Origin: Panacibacter ginsenosidivorans
Lineage (GTDB): Bacteria > Bacteroidota > Bacteroidia > Chitinophagales > Chitinophagaceae
Reading direction: 5' to 3'
Length of the DNA: 64,000 nucleotides
Assembly: GCF_007971225.1 (NCBI RefSeq)
Contig: NZ_CP042435.1
Span: 4,777,501 to 4,841,500 of the forward strand
In this document: positions 1 through 9,399 of the stretch, piece by piece
How the letters are laid out: each line of letters starts with the position of its first letter
How positions within the stretch are numbered: the first letter of the stretch is position 1
The notes under the pieces: model-generated
Databases searched by the model: none
What the model saw: only the letters and a program-made list of their open reading frames with translations
Told to the model about the DNA's origin: nothing
Position numbers and translations under genes: made by a program

Positions 1-13
1 AGTGCGACGCAAG
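1..13 (-). repeat. Dispersed repeat, subtype A, cut by window edge
   Basis: Reads agtgcgacgcaag, the reverse complement of the subtype A core (cttgcgtcgcact) of the repeat family described at 1903-2082. Its outer part lies before the window. Confidence 0.6.
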
Positions 14-116
14 TAAAGCTAAATAATGGTGCTACAGTCCGGCTCAAAAAAGTTCTCAAAATAATTTTCATTTCATCAATTCTCACATCCGCACATTTAC
101 TCATCTGCACATCTTC

Positions 117-1832
117 TTAATGCGAATCCCTTGCAACTTCACTGCCTGAACCACCTTTTAGAAAATCCATATCAGCACCAAGGTGCGCCTGCTCCACATG
201 CGTTTGATATAAGTGTACATAACCACGCGTATGCATCTTTTCGGTTTGTTTCCATGCGGCCCTGCGTACGGCAAGTTCTTCTTCTGAAACTTCTAACTGA
301 AGCGTTCTGTTGTGTGCGTCAAGACTGATGACATCTCCATTCTGCACAAGTCCCAAAGGCCCTCCCACAGCGGCTTCCGGCGATACGTGCAGTACCACTG
401 TGCCGAAACCTGTGCCGCTCATTCTGCCATCAGATATGCGTACCATATCTGTAACACCTTGTTCCAGTAATTTTTTAGGCAGCGCCATATTGCCAACTTC
501 AGCCATGCCCGGATAGCCTTTGGGTCCGACATTTTTTAGTACCATTATACTGGTTGCCTCAATGTCCAGGGCAGGATCATCAATGCGTGCATGATAATCT
601 TCTATGTTTTCGAAAACAACTGCTTTGCCTGAATGCTTCAACAACGTAGGGCTTGCAGCGGAAGGTTTTATAACGGCACCATTCGGCGCAAGATTTCCTT
701 TTACTACAACGATGCCTGATTCTGGTTTAAAAGGTTGTTGCATTGTGCTGATAACATTACGGTCATACACTTCTGCGGCAGCACAATTTTCACCCATTGT
801 TTTTCCATTTGCTGTAATGGCATCATTGTGAATGATGGCTTTCATTTCTTTTATCACAGCAGGCAAGCCACCGGAGTAATACAGATCTTCCATATAATTT
901 TCGCCGGAAGGTTGTATGTTGGCAAGCAATGGAATGTTTTGCGAATATTTATCAAAATCATCGATGTTTAATTCGATACCAATACGGCCTGCGATGGCCA
1001 ATAAATGAATGACGAAATTGGTAGAGCCGCCAATTGCTGCATTTACCATAATGGCATTTTCAAAAGCTTTGCGTGTAAGAATTTTACTCAGCGTAAGATC
1101 TTCTTTTACCATTTCCACAATACGTCTTCCCGATAATTGAGAGAGCACTTTACGTCTTGCATCCGCTGCCGGTATAGATGCATTATTGGGCAAAGAAAGC
1201 CCTAATGCTTCTACCATTGTAGCCATTGTTGATGCCGTGCCCATTACCGCGCAATGGCCTTGTGTGCGTGCCATACAAGCTTCGGCTTCCACAAATTCCT
1301 GTGGGGTTATTTGCCCTAATTTATGGGCTACATCAAAACGCCAAACATCCGATGTGCCAATGTCTTTTCCTTTCCAATGGCCTTTTAACATTGGTCCGCC
1401 GGAGATAACAAGTGTTGGAATATTTACACTGCATGCACCCATTACCAGCGATGGTGTTGTTTTATCGCAACCACATAACAGCACTACACCATCAACAGGA
1501 TTGGCTCTTATTGATTCTTCCACATCCATGCTTACCAAATTTCTGTAAAGCATTGCAGTAGGCTTAACCAATGTTTCACCCAATGACATTACGGGAAACT
1601 CAACAGGAAAGCCACCGGCTTCCAGCACACCTTTCTTTACTGCTTCGGCAAGTTCCCGGAAATGCGCATTACAGGGTGTAAGCTCACTCCAGGTATTGCA
1701 GATGCCAATTACAGGTTTGCCTTCAAACATATCTGCCGGTATGCCCTGGTTCTTCATCCATGCACGATAAATAAAACCATCTTTACCTGTACGGCCAAAC
1801 CAGTTGCGGCTTCTTAATTGTAGAGTTTCCAT
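117..1832 (-). CDS. IlvD/Edd family dehydratase (sugar-acid dehydratase type)
   Basis: 571 aa, full length for the family. IlvD/Edd enzymes use an iron-sulfur cluster to dehydrate 2,3-dihydroxy acids or aldonic acids. Visible: GICNTWSELTPCNAH with Cys54, GCDKTTP with Cys122 and Lys124, GHCAVMGTAS with Cys194 (the three expected cluster Cys), GGSTNFVIHLLA, and SDGRMSGTGFG near the C-terminus. The N-terminal stretch LRSRNWFGRTGKDGFIYRAW is typical of the pentonate (arabinonate/xylonate-like) branch rather than of the branched-chain amino acid enzyme IlvD; this is recalled, not searched. No other ilv or sugar-catabolism gene is adjacent in the window, so the substrate is open. The gene is followed on its 3' side by the repeat at the window start. 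Confidence 0.9.
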   Translation of the reverse strand: METLQLRSRNWFGRTGKDGFIYRAWMKNQGIPADMFEGKPVIGICNTWSELTPCNAHFRELAEAVKKGVLEAGGFPVEFPVMSLGETLVKPTAMLYRNLVSMDVEESIRANPVDGVVLLCGCDKTTPSLVMGACSVNIPTLVISGGPMLKGHWKGKDIGTSDVWRFDVAHKLGQITPQEFVEAEACMARTQGHCAVMGTASTMATMVEALGLSLPNNASIPAADARRKVLSQLSGRRIVEMVKEDLTLSKILTRKAFENAIMVNAAIGGSTNFVIHLLAIAGRIGIELNIDDFDKYSQNIPLLANIQPSGENYMEDLYYSGGLPAVIKEMKAIIHNDAITANGKTMGENCAAAEVYDRNVISTMQQPFKPESGIVVVKGNLAPNGAVIKPSAASPTLLKHSGKAVVFENIEDYHARIDDPALDIEATSIMVLKNVGPKGYPGMAEVGNMALPKKLLEQGVTDMVRISDGRMSGTGFGTVVLHVSPEAAVGGPLGLVQNGDVISLDAHNRTLQLEVSEEELAVRRAAWKQTEKMHTRGYVHLYQTHVEQAHLGADMDFLKGGSGSEVARDSH

Positions 1833-1902
1833 GATTCAAATATTTTCCTGTGCTACTTTTTATTAGATTTTGTAACGGGCTTTAAATCTACTTTAATCTT
1901 TC

Positions 1903-2082
1903 GTTGCGTCGCACACTTGTGCTGAAGAAATTTTATACGGCTTCTGCAATAGTGTTTCCGGGAGAAGCTTTTATTGCTACAGATTTTGGGTGGCACTCTT
2001 ATTGGCCAATACAGGTTTATATTCATTAAGGCATGTTGTATTGCTCGAAATACAATACGGCCGTACAAGAGTGCGACGCAAG
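1903..2082. repeat. Inverted pair of dispersed repeats (A/A')
   Basis: Left copy 1903-1922 reads GTTGCGTCGCACACTTGTgc and right copy 2063-2082 reads gtacaagagtgcgacgcaag, its reverse complement with minor changes, about 140 nt apart. This is the only pair in the window made of two A subtypes. Lies upstream of the dehydratase gene. Family consensus GTTGYGTCRCWCWCTTGTAC. Confidence 0.8.
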
Positions 2083-2106
2083 AAAAGTATAATCGGAGTT
2101 ACAGAA

Positions 2107-2420
2107 CCCCTGATTCATAAAATAAAAAAAACCATTGAAATTATTTTCAATGGTTTCCAGGTGCCCGGGACTGGTTTTGCTTCATTCAGTTTGAGGATTT
2201 CCCTCGTACCTCGGGAGGATCCTGAAACTGTTGCAGCGTCTTTTCGCACAAAAAAAGATTTCCACTGCAATCCCTAACGCAACTGCCAGCGAGTATTAAG
2301 TGTTTTGTTTAAGTCTCGCCGGCAAGGCTTTCTTTTGGCATTGCCCAAAAGAAACAAAAGGCAAGGTGTTTTTCGTTGCCGCGGGCTAGGGAGCCGTAAA
2401 AGCAACAGAATAAGAATTTA
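2107..2420. repeat. Intergenic repeat-like unit with several hairpins
   Basis: In the gene-free stretch 2083-2575 I see three inverted repeats: aaaccattgaaa/ttttcaatggttt at 2130-2157; an imperfect hairpin at 2187-2230 (CAGTTT/AAACTG outer arms, GAGGAT/ATCCTG inner arms); and TCTTTTGG/CCAAAAGA at 2331-2353, followed by gaaacaaaaggcaagg. The last motif resembles intergenic repeats I remember from other Bacteroidota genomes. The 63-aa reading frame here (2309-2500) looks like a by-product of this repeat. No gene supported. Confidence 0.45.
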
Positions 2421-2575
2421 GCTAATGAATTGTTTTGTATCTGCAGCAAGAACCAAGCTGTGAAAAGTAAACACAATCTTTTTTCTCTCAACTTCCCCAC
2501 CTTCGGCAGTACTGTTCATACGCAAGCTTAGGTATTCTGCGGGTAACTTTGCGGTGGCCGAAAATATTGAAATCA

Positions 2576-4147
2576 TTATTGTGGTTGCAGCCAAACTATT
2601 GATACACCTTTATCTTTTCCTTTTGCAAGTCTTAAGGTTGCATACGTATTTGTTTCTTTATTGTAGTCTGAAATAGAAAACAAAGCAAGATTGTGATCTC
2701 TTTTTTCTGGTTGGCCAAACACATATTGGCGTTCCGGCATTATATCTGTGCCCGATGCATTAAAATAATAAGCATCACAATCTCCAACACCTATAATTGT
2801 AGTAAGCTTGCCTTTCTTTACAGACTCTCCATTTTCATCGACATCGTTAAACAAAATATAGTTTCTATTTGTACCACTTAAATAAGCGAAAGATTTATAC
2901 TGATTGCCTTCGTAAAGTTTTTGACCTGTGCCTTCCCTATTTGACAAGTAGAAAGAGGGAATAACCATATTCGTAAGTTTTTGATTCTTGGGAACAAAAT
3001 ATTGATTTACTTCTTTACCATCCTTGTCATACGTAACGACTGCAATATTCCCTAAAACAGCAGTATTGTAACCCCCACCGCTTGAACCTGATGACCATAT
3101 GTTTGTTACTTCCTCATAGACTATAGAGAAACTTCCATCATTATTAATATAGAAGTTTTGAGGCATCCCTGTAAAACCATTTTTTTTGCCAAAAAGTTCA
3201 GTGCTTTTGTCATTTACTTTTGAGGGATATTGGTCATCTTCCTTTATTACGCTGTGTTGCAGAGGATCTATAAAAGCTATAAATGTGCTGTACGTATTGT
3301 GCTTATGGTCAATTTCTACCGTACCAAGAAGAATTAATTTCTTTGTTACGGAATTATACTTTACCAATGAAGAAGATAGGTTTAAATCTTTTGTGAAATC
3401 TATGTTGTCAATTTTGGGATTTTTTGAATCAGCTTCAAAACTCGCGACTACTAATTGACCATTCAAATAGCCAACTATACTTAATTTTTTGTTTTCTGTA
3501 AAAGTCATACCAGCATAATAAAAGTCGCCTTTTTCGTTAGGTGAATAAACAATGTTGTTTATTTCTTTATTATTACTATCATAAAAAACAATTGTCAGAC
3601 GTCTATCCTCATCTTTTTCAGGAAAATTCATCATTGCAAGCACATAGTTTTCACTATTTGGATCCTTTAGAATATTAAAGTCAGGGGATGGTACACCGCC
3701 TAATGCGTTTGCATAACTTATTGCTAAACTCAACTTGTCAGTATTTTTGGCTATTGTAGTTTCTTCTTTAAGAGCACCGGTGTTACCATCAAAAACAAGT
3801 CTGTAAAGAAGGCGTGCTTTATCATCTGTTTCACTTATAAATAAATCAACATTATCTCCAATTGGTAAAACAGCTGTTATTGAACCAACTTTTAATTTTC
3901 CATATTTCGGGTTTACATGCTGCTCCGCCTTTAGTTTGTGCGATTCATCATAGATTTTTACATCTATTCCATCTTTGATAGTAATGCGCAGGTATGCCGC
4001 ATTCCCGTTTTTCATCTGGATTAGTTTGCAGTACCCATCTTCGGGTTCTTTAAATACAGGACTTTCCGCAATTTGTTTAAACTGCGCATTTGCTGAAATA
4101 GATAATAAAACTATCGTAAAGACGGTGCAAGTTTTAATGATGTGCAT
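2576..4147 (-). CDS. Secreted protein of unknown function
   Basis: 523 aa. Not recognised. Residues 1-21 form a clear Sec signal peptide (Lys5, then a hydrophobic core, cleavage after SANA before Gln22). The mature part is rich in short beta-strand-like stretches and repeated phrases such as TTIIGVGDCDAYYFN and GNIAVVTYDKDGKEV, suggesting a beta-propeller-like fold. There is no lipobox and no T9SS sorting domain at the C-terminus (ends VSIVWLQPQ), so it is probably periplasmic or outer-surface. It lies 91 nt downstream of the two delta-60-repeat genes on the same strand and could be read with them. Confidence 0.75.
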   Translation of the reverse strand: MHIIKTCTVFTIVLLSISANAQFKQIAESPVFKEPEDGYCKLIQMKNGNAAYLRITIKDGIDVKIYDESHKLKAEQHVNPKYGKLKVGSITAVLPIGDNVDLFISETDDKARLLYRLVFDGNTGALKEETTIAKNTDKLSLAISYANALGGVPSPDFNILKDPNSENYVLAMMNFPEKDEDRRLTIVFYDSNNKEINNIVYSPNEKGDFYYAGMTFTENKKLSIVGYLNGQLVVASFEADSKNPKIDNIDFTKDLNLSSSLVKYNSVTKKLILLGTVEIDHKHNTYSTFIAFIDPLQHSVIKEDDQYPSKVNDKSTELFGKKNGFTGMPQNFYINNDGSFSIVYEEVTNIWSSGSSGGGYNTAVLGNIAVVTYDKDGKEVNQYFVPKNQKLTNMVIPSFYLSNREGTGQKLYEGNQYKSFAYLSGTNRNYILFNDVDENGESVKKGKLTTIIGVGDCDAYYFNASGTDIMPERQYVFGQPEKRDHNLALFSISDYNKETNTYATLRLAKGKDKGVSIVWLQPQ

Positions 4148-4238
4148 AGCAATCGGCTTTGGTTGTTATAGTAACAATTTAAATAAAATAATTCTTTTGT
4201 CTCTTTCTTAGTTCTAAAAGCTGAATATAAAAACATAG

Positions 4239-6062
4239 CTATTGTTTAACAAATTGTTGCACCGTTTCATTCTCACCATTTTTGATTTTCAGGAAATATG
4301 TACCCGCTGGCAATGATCGTATATTCCATGAATAGCTATAGCTATCCGTGATTGTTTTTGCAACGATTAATCCATTGCCGTTATGGATAGTAAGAGTTGT
4401 TTTTTCTCCCTGTTTTAATCCCTCTATACTGAGAATTGCAGATGCAGGGTTAGGATATACTTTAACATTGATGTCGCCGAAGTTCACCAATACTATTTTT
4501 GAATAATCTATATGTCCATCTTTATCTACCTGCTTCAAGCGATAGTAATTCTTGCCTACAAATGAATGGGTATCTTCAAAGGTATATTGTTGAACCTGAT
4601 TAGAGTTTCCTTTACTGGTAACTTTTGCTATTTCTTTAAAGTTGTTATTAACGCTACCGCTTCTTTCAATAATAAAATGATCATTGTTTATTTCTGATGC
4701 GGTCTGCCAGTTGAGTAAAACAGATTTACCATTAACTATAGCGTTAAACGATAAGAGCTTGATGGGAACGATAGCTTCATAATTATATCGTACTACAGAA
4801 TAATCATTATCAGTTCCGTTATAAGAGTATCCGCCAAGCACAATCTTATTGTCTGGCTGTATAGCAGTAGCGAAAGCAAAATCATCGTTGGTTCCTACAG
4901 GTGTTACGACAAAACCATTTGTTCCAAAGGAGCTGTCAATATTACCATTTGCATGATACCTGATGAGAGCAAAGTCTATATTTGAAGACCCTTTCGTTGT
5001 TCCACCCTGTACAATTTTTCCATCATCTTGAATGGCTAAGCAATAGGCATTATCAAAATCCGTACTGTTGTCTTGAGAAGTGTTAAGTTTAGTGATTCTG
5101 ATTCCATCTACTCCAAAAGTCGAATCAAGGCTACCAGCGGCATTGAATCGTAATATTGCGAAACTGTTATTTATACCATCTTTTGAAAAACCTGATACAA
5201 CAATTTTGTCGTCTTCCAAAACTCGTAATTGTAAGCCAGCCGGGTAAGGTGAGTTGGCATAAGCTAATGCTATTCCATTATCACCAAAAGAACTATCACG
5301 AAGTCCATTGTCTTTATAACGAATTAGCATTATAGAATCCCGTACTTGATGCTGTGAACTTTCGAATTGGTTAAAGCCTGCAACTACTATTTTTCCATCA
5401 GACTGTATGCCAACATCGTAAACCGGAATATCATGATCAAGTATCATTTCACCGATTCCATTTATGCCAAATGTGCTATCTAAAATGCCAGTGGAATTAT
5501 AGCGAAGCAATGCGAATGAGTTTATATAGGCCCCCAAATGTGTCACATATGCCGTAATTAATATTTTTTGGTCTGATTGAATTGCTATACCTGTTCCAGT
5601 CCAACCGCTACTAAAATTAGATACTACTTTGCCGTTAACTCCAAAGCTGCTGTCCAAAGACCCATTTGTTTTATACCTTGCTATGGCCAACTGACGACCT
5701 GAGTTTCCAGTGGTAGCACCTACCAATAAGATTTTACCATCTTCCTGCAATGAGATAACTCTGGCACCGCTGGTACTATTGGCCGTATCGAAGCTTGTGA
5801 AGACCGTACCATTAATTCCAAAATGGGCATCCAGAGAGCCATCAGAATTATATCTTATCAAAGCAAAATTAGAATTAGAAGTGCCTCCTATCAAAATTTT
5901 GCTATCTGGCTGAACTGTTACGGCAGAACCGTAATCATCGCCGTTCAGGTTTGTGATTACTTTTCCGGCGTTACCAAATGTCACGTCTAACGTTCCGGGT
6001 TGCGCTATGCCCGAAACAACTACAAACATAAACGACACCATTGCTAAAAAGTATTTCTTCAT
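4239..6062 (-). CDS. Delta-60 repeat protein with T9SS type A sorting domain
   Basis: Cell-surface or secreted protein built of delta-60 repeats, each with a core like LDxxFGxxG and spaced 50-60 residues; I count seven (for example GTLDVTFGNAGKV, GSLDSSFGVNGKV, GNIDSSFGTNGFV). The C-terminal ~75 residues (VKVYPNPASAILSIEGL to QQFVKQ) are a T9SS type A sorting domain. I chose the ATG at 6062 because it starts the signal peptide MKKYFLAMVSFMFVVVSGIAQ; an ATG at 6086 is in frame but adds eight residues before it and overlaps the upstream gene. Sits directly downstream of a paralogue of the same build, so this is a tandem duplication. Function beyond surface display is unknown. Confidence 0.88.
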   Translation of the reverse strand: MKKYFLAMVSFMFVVVSGIAQPGTLDVTFGNAGKVITNLNGDDYGSAVTVQPDSKILIGGTSNSNFALIRYNSDGSLDAHFGINGTVFTSFDTANSTSGARVISLQEDGKILLVGATTGNSGRQLAIARYKTNGSLDSSFGVNGKVVSNFSSGWTGTGIAIQSDQKILITAYVTHLGAYINSFALLRYNSTGILDSTFGINGIGEMILDHDIPVYDVGIQSDGKIVVAGFNQFESSQHQVRDSIMLIRYKDNGLRDSSFGDNGIALAYANSPYPAGLQLRVLEDDKIVVSGFSKDGINNSFAILRFNAAGSLDSTFGVDGIRITKLNTSQDNSTDFDNAYCLAIQDDGKIVQGGTTKGSSNIDFALIRYHANGNIDSSFGTNGFVVTPVGTNDDFAFATAIQPDNKIVLGGYSYNGTDNDYSVVRYNYEAIVPIKLLSFNAIVNGKSVLLNWQTASEINNDHFIIERSGSVNNNFKEIAKVTSKGNSNQVQQYTFEDTHSFVGKNYYRLKQVDKDGHIDYSKIVLVNFGDINVKVYPNPASAILSIEGLKQGEKTTLTIHNGNGLIVAKTITDSYSYSWNIRSLPAGTYFLKIKNGENETVQQFVKQ

Positions 6063-6072
6063 ATAAAATGCT

Positions 6073-8004
6073 TTATTGCTTGACAAATTTGAGTGCTGTT
6101 TGTTTCATTCTATTTTCAATATGCAAATAATAAGTACCTGGTGCAAGAGATTTTATATTCCAAACAAAGGAAGAAGTATTAATGCTCTTCGCAGCTAATA
6201 CATGACCATTTATATCAAGAATAGAAATTTGTGTTTTATCAAGTGTGCTTAGTCCCTGTATATTCAATACATCTTTTACAGGGTTTGGATAAATCTTTAC
6301 AGACATGTTATCAACGCTAATATCTTCCTGTGTTGTGGAGTTAGTAAATGCAAAGGATGGATCATCATTTTTTATTACACACACTGCGCTGTCAAGTGTA
6401 CCAAGGACAGCATTAACAGGGTTGCTTAGTACTAAAGCAAATCTTTCATTGGCTTCTCTTGTATTGTCGCCAATAATTGATACAATGATATTCCCGGCAG
6501 GCTTTCCAGCCTTTATTCTAAGGGTTCCTGCAGTAGCAGTGTAATCTGAACCGGCAAGAGCGTTGAGGTTCTTTGTCGTATAATTTACAAATACATCTAC
6601 TGGAGATAGCTTATTTAAGATTACTTTGAATTGCGCAGGTGATGTAGTGCCAGTATTACCCTCTAATACGGAGATTGATTTTTTAAGCGCAACAGTTACT
6701 AATTCGTCCTTTTTAAAACGGGCAAGACTAAAATTGGGTTGACCCGCAGTAATTAATTTTTCATCTTGCTGCAAGACAGCATCATAAACAACTGTATTAG
6801 TCCCAAAGCTTAATCTGTTGCTGCCATTGTTGCCAAAAGAATTATCGAGTGAACCATTAGCATTAAGCCGAACCACCTGTACTAAAGTATCATTAGCCAT
6901 ACCTGACAATATAATTTTACCATCACTTTGCAGCAACACCTTTCTTACTGATGCAGCAGTGCCAAATGGCAACAAGGTAACTTTACCATTTGTTCCAAAG
7001 GATAAGTCTGGAGAACCATTTGCAGTAAATTTTGCTACCGCAATTTCACCTTTATTTGTAAGTGGGTTTGTTGCTGTGCCTGCGGCTATTATACCTCCAT
7101 TTGGTGTAAGAGCAATTGAATAAATTGTATCAGAACCGCCGTAGAAATCAATAATCGTTTGGCCGTTATTACCGAAGCTACTGTCATAGCTCCCGTTTGT
7201 GTTTAGCTTTGCTACACTAAAGTCCTGTGAAGAATAAGAAGGCGCACCACTTTGAGCCAGTAATATTTTTCCGTCAGACAAAATTTTTATATCTCTTACG
7301 TTTAATGAATCACCGGTACGAAGCAACTTGCCATTGACAGCAAATGTTGAATCTATTATCCCGTTTGGTTTGTATTTCACGAGATAAAAACCATTAATGT
7401 TTCCACCCACCAAAATACTGCCATCAGATTGTAAGGACATTGCATTTGTTCCTCCAAAAGGAATGAACTCATTATACAACACAGTAACAACTTTGCCACT
7501 TACACCAAATGTTGAATCAATGGTTCCGTTACTTAAATATCTTGCCAGGGCAATGTAAACTACCTGTACTTGACCCAATGCTACTGCTGTCAATGATGCG
7601 AAGGGTGGCGTAACGGTACTGTAATATCCTCCAGCGAGTATTTTTCCATCTGGCTGCACAGCAACTTTTGTAGCAAATGCCCGCGTTATGCCAAATCCAA
7701 AGAGAGTATTGACTTTTCCATTTAGACCGAATGTTGAATCGGGATGACCATTAGTCAAAAAACGACTAACCATAAAGTCTACACTGAAAGAATTGTGATA
7801 AAGGTATCCTGCCATTACTATTTTGCCATCACTTTGTAACCCTGCACTTGTACCATATACAAAACCAGATGTTTCAGCAAAATCGGTGCTTACTTTACCA
7901 TTTACACCAAAGCTACTATCAAGTGCGCCGGCTTGTGAAAAACAATATTGAGAAAGTAACAGAAAATATAGTACTGATAAGCGGTTAAGTACAATTGTTT
8001 TCAT
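6073..8004 (-). CDS. Delta-60 repeat and Calx-beta protein with T9SS sorting domain
   Basis: 643 aa with a signal peptide (MKTIVLNRLSVLYFLLLSQY, cleaved near CFSQA). Seven delta-60 units are visible (LDSSFGVNGKV, PDSTFGLNGKV, IDSTFGVSGKV and so on) up to about residue 445, then a Calx-beta domain at about 450-555 (SVLEGNTGTTSPAQFKVIL, later GDNTREANERFALVLSNP), then a T9SS type A sorting domain starting VKIYPNPVKDVLNI and ending ALKFVKQ. Calx-beta domains bind calcium in many adhesins. Paralogue of the next gene; only ten nt separate this stop from the preferred start of that gene, so they are probably co-transcribed. Confidence 0.9.
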   Translation of the reverse strand: MKTIVLNRLSVLYFLLLSQYCFSQAGALDSSFGVNGKVSTDFAETSGFVYGTSAGLQSDGKIVMAGYLYHNSFSVDFMVSRFLTNGHPDSTFGLNGKVNTLFGFGITRAFATKVAVQPDGKILAGGYYSTVTPPFASLTAVALGQVQVVYIALARYLSNGTIDSTFGVSGKVVTVLYNEFIPFGGTNAMSLQSDGSILVGGNINGFYLVKYKPNGIIDSTFAVNGKLLRTGDSLNVRDIKILSDGKILLAQSGAPSYSSQDFSVAKLNTNGSYDSSFGNNGQTIIDFYGGSDTIYSIALTPNGGIIAAGTATNPLTNKGEIAVAKFTANGSPDLSFGTNGKVTLLPFGTAASVRKVLLQSDGKIILSGMANDTLVQVVRLNANGSLDNSFGNNGSNRLSFGTNTVVYDAVLQQDEKLITAGQPNFSLARFKKDELVTVALKKSISVLEGNTGTTSPAQFKVILNKLSPVDVFVNYTTKNLNALAGSDYTATAGTLRIKAGKPAGNIIVSIIGDNTREANERFALVLSNPVNAVLGTLDSAVCVIKNDDPSFAFTNSTTQEDISVDNMSVKIYPNPVKDVLNIQGLSTLDKTQISILDINGHVLAAKSINTSSFVWNIKSLAPGTYYLHIENRMKQTALKFVKQ

Positions 8005-8190
8005 ATGGATTAAGAGTTAGTTGAAATAAAGATAAAAGAATATATGCAAATATGTTTATGTGCAATAAATTCTAAAAGGAAATTAATACAAGAGATACTC
8101 TTACTCGCGTCTTAGCAGGCCCATCTAATAAGAAATCAATTATCTGCAAACTTCAGAACAAACTGTCCCCTGTACTGTCCCAAAAAAACA

Positions 8191-8227
8191 AAAAAGCCCT
8201 GAAAGTCAATACTATCAAGGCTTTTAA
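8191..8227 (-). terminator. Intrinsic terminator after tRNA-Leu
   Basis: On the minus strand AAAAGCC and GGCTTTT form a stem followed by a T-rich run (ttttttgttttt). It lies 12 nt beyond the tRNA 3' end. Confidence 0.7.
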
Positions 8228-8238
8228 AAAATTATCTG

Positions 8239-8322
8239 TGCCCGGGACTGGATTCGAACCAGCACATCCTTGCGAACGCTGCGACCTGAACACAGTGCGT
8301 CTACCAATTTCGCCACCCGGGC
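8239..8322 (-). tRNA. tRNA-Leu (anticodon CAG)
   Basis: 84-nt cloverleaf on the minus strand. Acceptor stem GCCCGGG/CCCGGGC with discriminator A, D-arm with GGTAGACGC, anticodon stem CTGTG/CGCAG with loop TTCAGGT (anticodon CAG), a long class II variable arm (CGTTCGCAAGGATG), and T-arm CTGGTTCGAATCCAG. CCA is not encoded. Confidence 0.95.
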
Positions 8323-8370
8323 ATTCAGGGCTGCAAATATAAATTATAGAACGATTGTACAAAAACCAAT

Positions 8371-9357
8371 TTAGGGTACCACTAGTAAACTGCAGCCCCG
8401 TATATCGCTGTTGTCTATACGGCCCAGCACTTCAAAACTGCCATCTTCATATACAATGCCTGCATCGTCAGTAGCAATGAAACTGCAGCTATCTATATTG
8501 GCAAGATCAATGATGTTGAGTACACCTCTGCCCGGTTCTTTAACAATCAATGGATCTTCCTCGTCTCTTGCCAATACTTTCATCCAGGGCGGGCAATAAA
8601 AACGCCCATTACTTTTTGAATAAGCCTGACTTAACAGTTCAGTCATTCCGTATTCTGAATGTACTGCATTCACACCAAAACTTTTCATCAATTTAACATG
8701 TACTTCCTGCCGTGTAAGTTCTTTTCTTCTGCCTTTCATGCCACCGGTTTCCATGATGACTGTATGCTGTAATGGTAAAGCAAATTGTTCGGCGAAATCA
8801 AGCAGGGCAAAGGTTACGCCTATCAGTAATGTTTTTTGTTGCCGTTGCTCAAGCGAAGTAAGTAATGATTTTACCTGCTCAAATTCGTATAAATAAAAAC
8901 CGCTTTGTGCATGGTTACTTTCTTTTATTAATGCATCAACCATTACAACAAGAGAAGAATTTTTCCTTTCCAGGTAAGCAGGCAATAATCCAATAATGCA
9001 CCATTCTTTTATATCTCCATAAAACATTTCGAAACAATGCATAAAACTCTTTCTATATAAATCAGCATCTTTTACATAATGCCTGCTGTTGATCGTAGTG
9101 GTAGTGCCACTGCTTTCAAAAATATACTGTGGTTCAAATGCTGTACTTGTTACCTGATGCGTTTTAAAAAATGATATGGGCAAGAATGGAATTGCAGCAG
9201 AAGACTGTATGTTTGAAATATCAGCATGCATTAGTCTGCACCATTCCTGATATACATTATTAGTTTCAAACTGGTATTGTAAAACCTGCCGCGCTTTTTG
9301 TTCAAAAGAGATGCTTTCATCAAAAATATTGTTAACAATTGCACTGCGCTGCATCAT
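8371..9357 (-). CDS. LuxE/PaaK-like acyl-protein synthetase
   Basis: 328 aa, similar in length to LuxE-type acyl-protein synthetases, which belong to the ANL adenylating superfamily. Visible landmarks: FESSGTTTT (residues about 84-92), the P-loop-like Ser/Thr/Gly motif that binds ATP phosphates; METGGMKGRRKE; and HSEYGMTELLSQAY, which matches the aromatic-G-x-T-E motif of the superfamily. The C-terminal part (GRIDNSDIRGC) matches the hinge and end of the adenylating core; a large separate lid domain is absent. It likely activates an acyl group; the substrate cannot be told from the sequence. Divergent from the lipoprotein gene at 9400. Confidence 0.75.
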   Translation of the reverse strand: MMQRSAIVNNIFDESISFEQKARQVLQYQFETNNVYQEWCRLMHADISNIQSSAAIPFLPISFFKTHQVTSTAFEPQYIFESSGTTTTINSRHYVKDADLYRKSFMHCFEMFYGDIKEWCIIGLLPAYLERKNSSLVVMVDALIKESNHAQSGFYLYEFEQVKSLLTSLEQRQQKTLLIGVTFALLDFAEQFALPLQHTVIMETGGMKGRRKELTRQEVHVKLMKSFGVNAVHSEYGMTELLSQAYSKSNGRFYCPPWMKVLARDEEDPLIVKEPGRGVLNIIDLANIDSCSFIATDDAGIVYEDGSFEVLGRIDNSDIRGCSLLVVP

Positions 9358-9399
9358 GTGTTGACCTTAATTCTCTAAATTTGATTAGAAAGAAAAATA

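Noticed and set aside
1853-2068. 71-codon minus-strand frame upstream of the dehydratase
   Set aside because: It lies on the dispersed repeat pair and has no protein-like features.
2161-2178. Match of gtgcccgggactgg to the 3' end of tRNA-Leu (8239), as a possible att remnant of an integrated element
   Set aside because: Only about 15 identical bases; matches of this size are expected by chance in 64 kb, and no integrase or further tRNA sequence is nearby.
2309-2500. 63-codon minus-strand frame with CFFWAMPKESLAGET
   Set aside because: Derived from the hairpin repeat; such frames recur wherever the repeat occurs.
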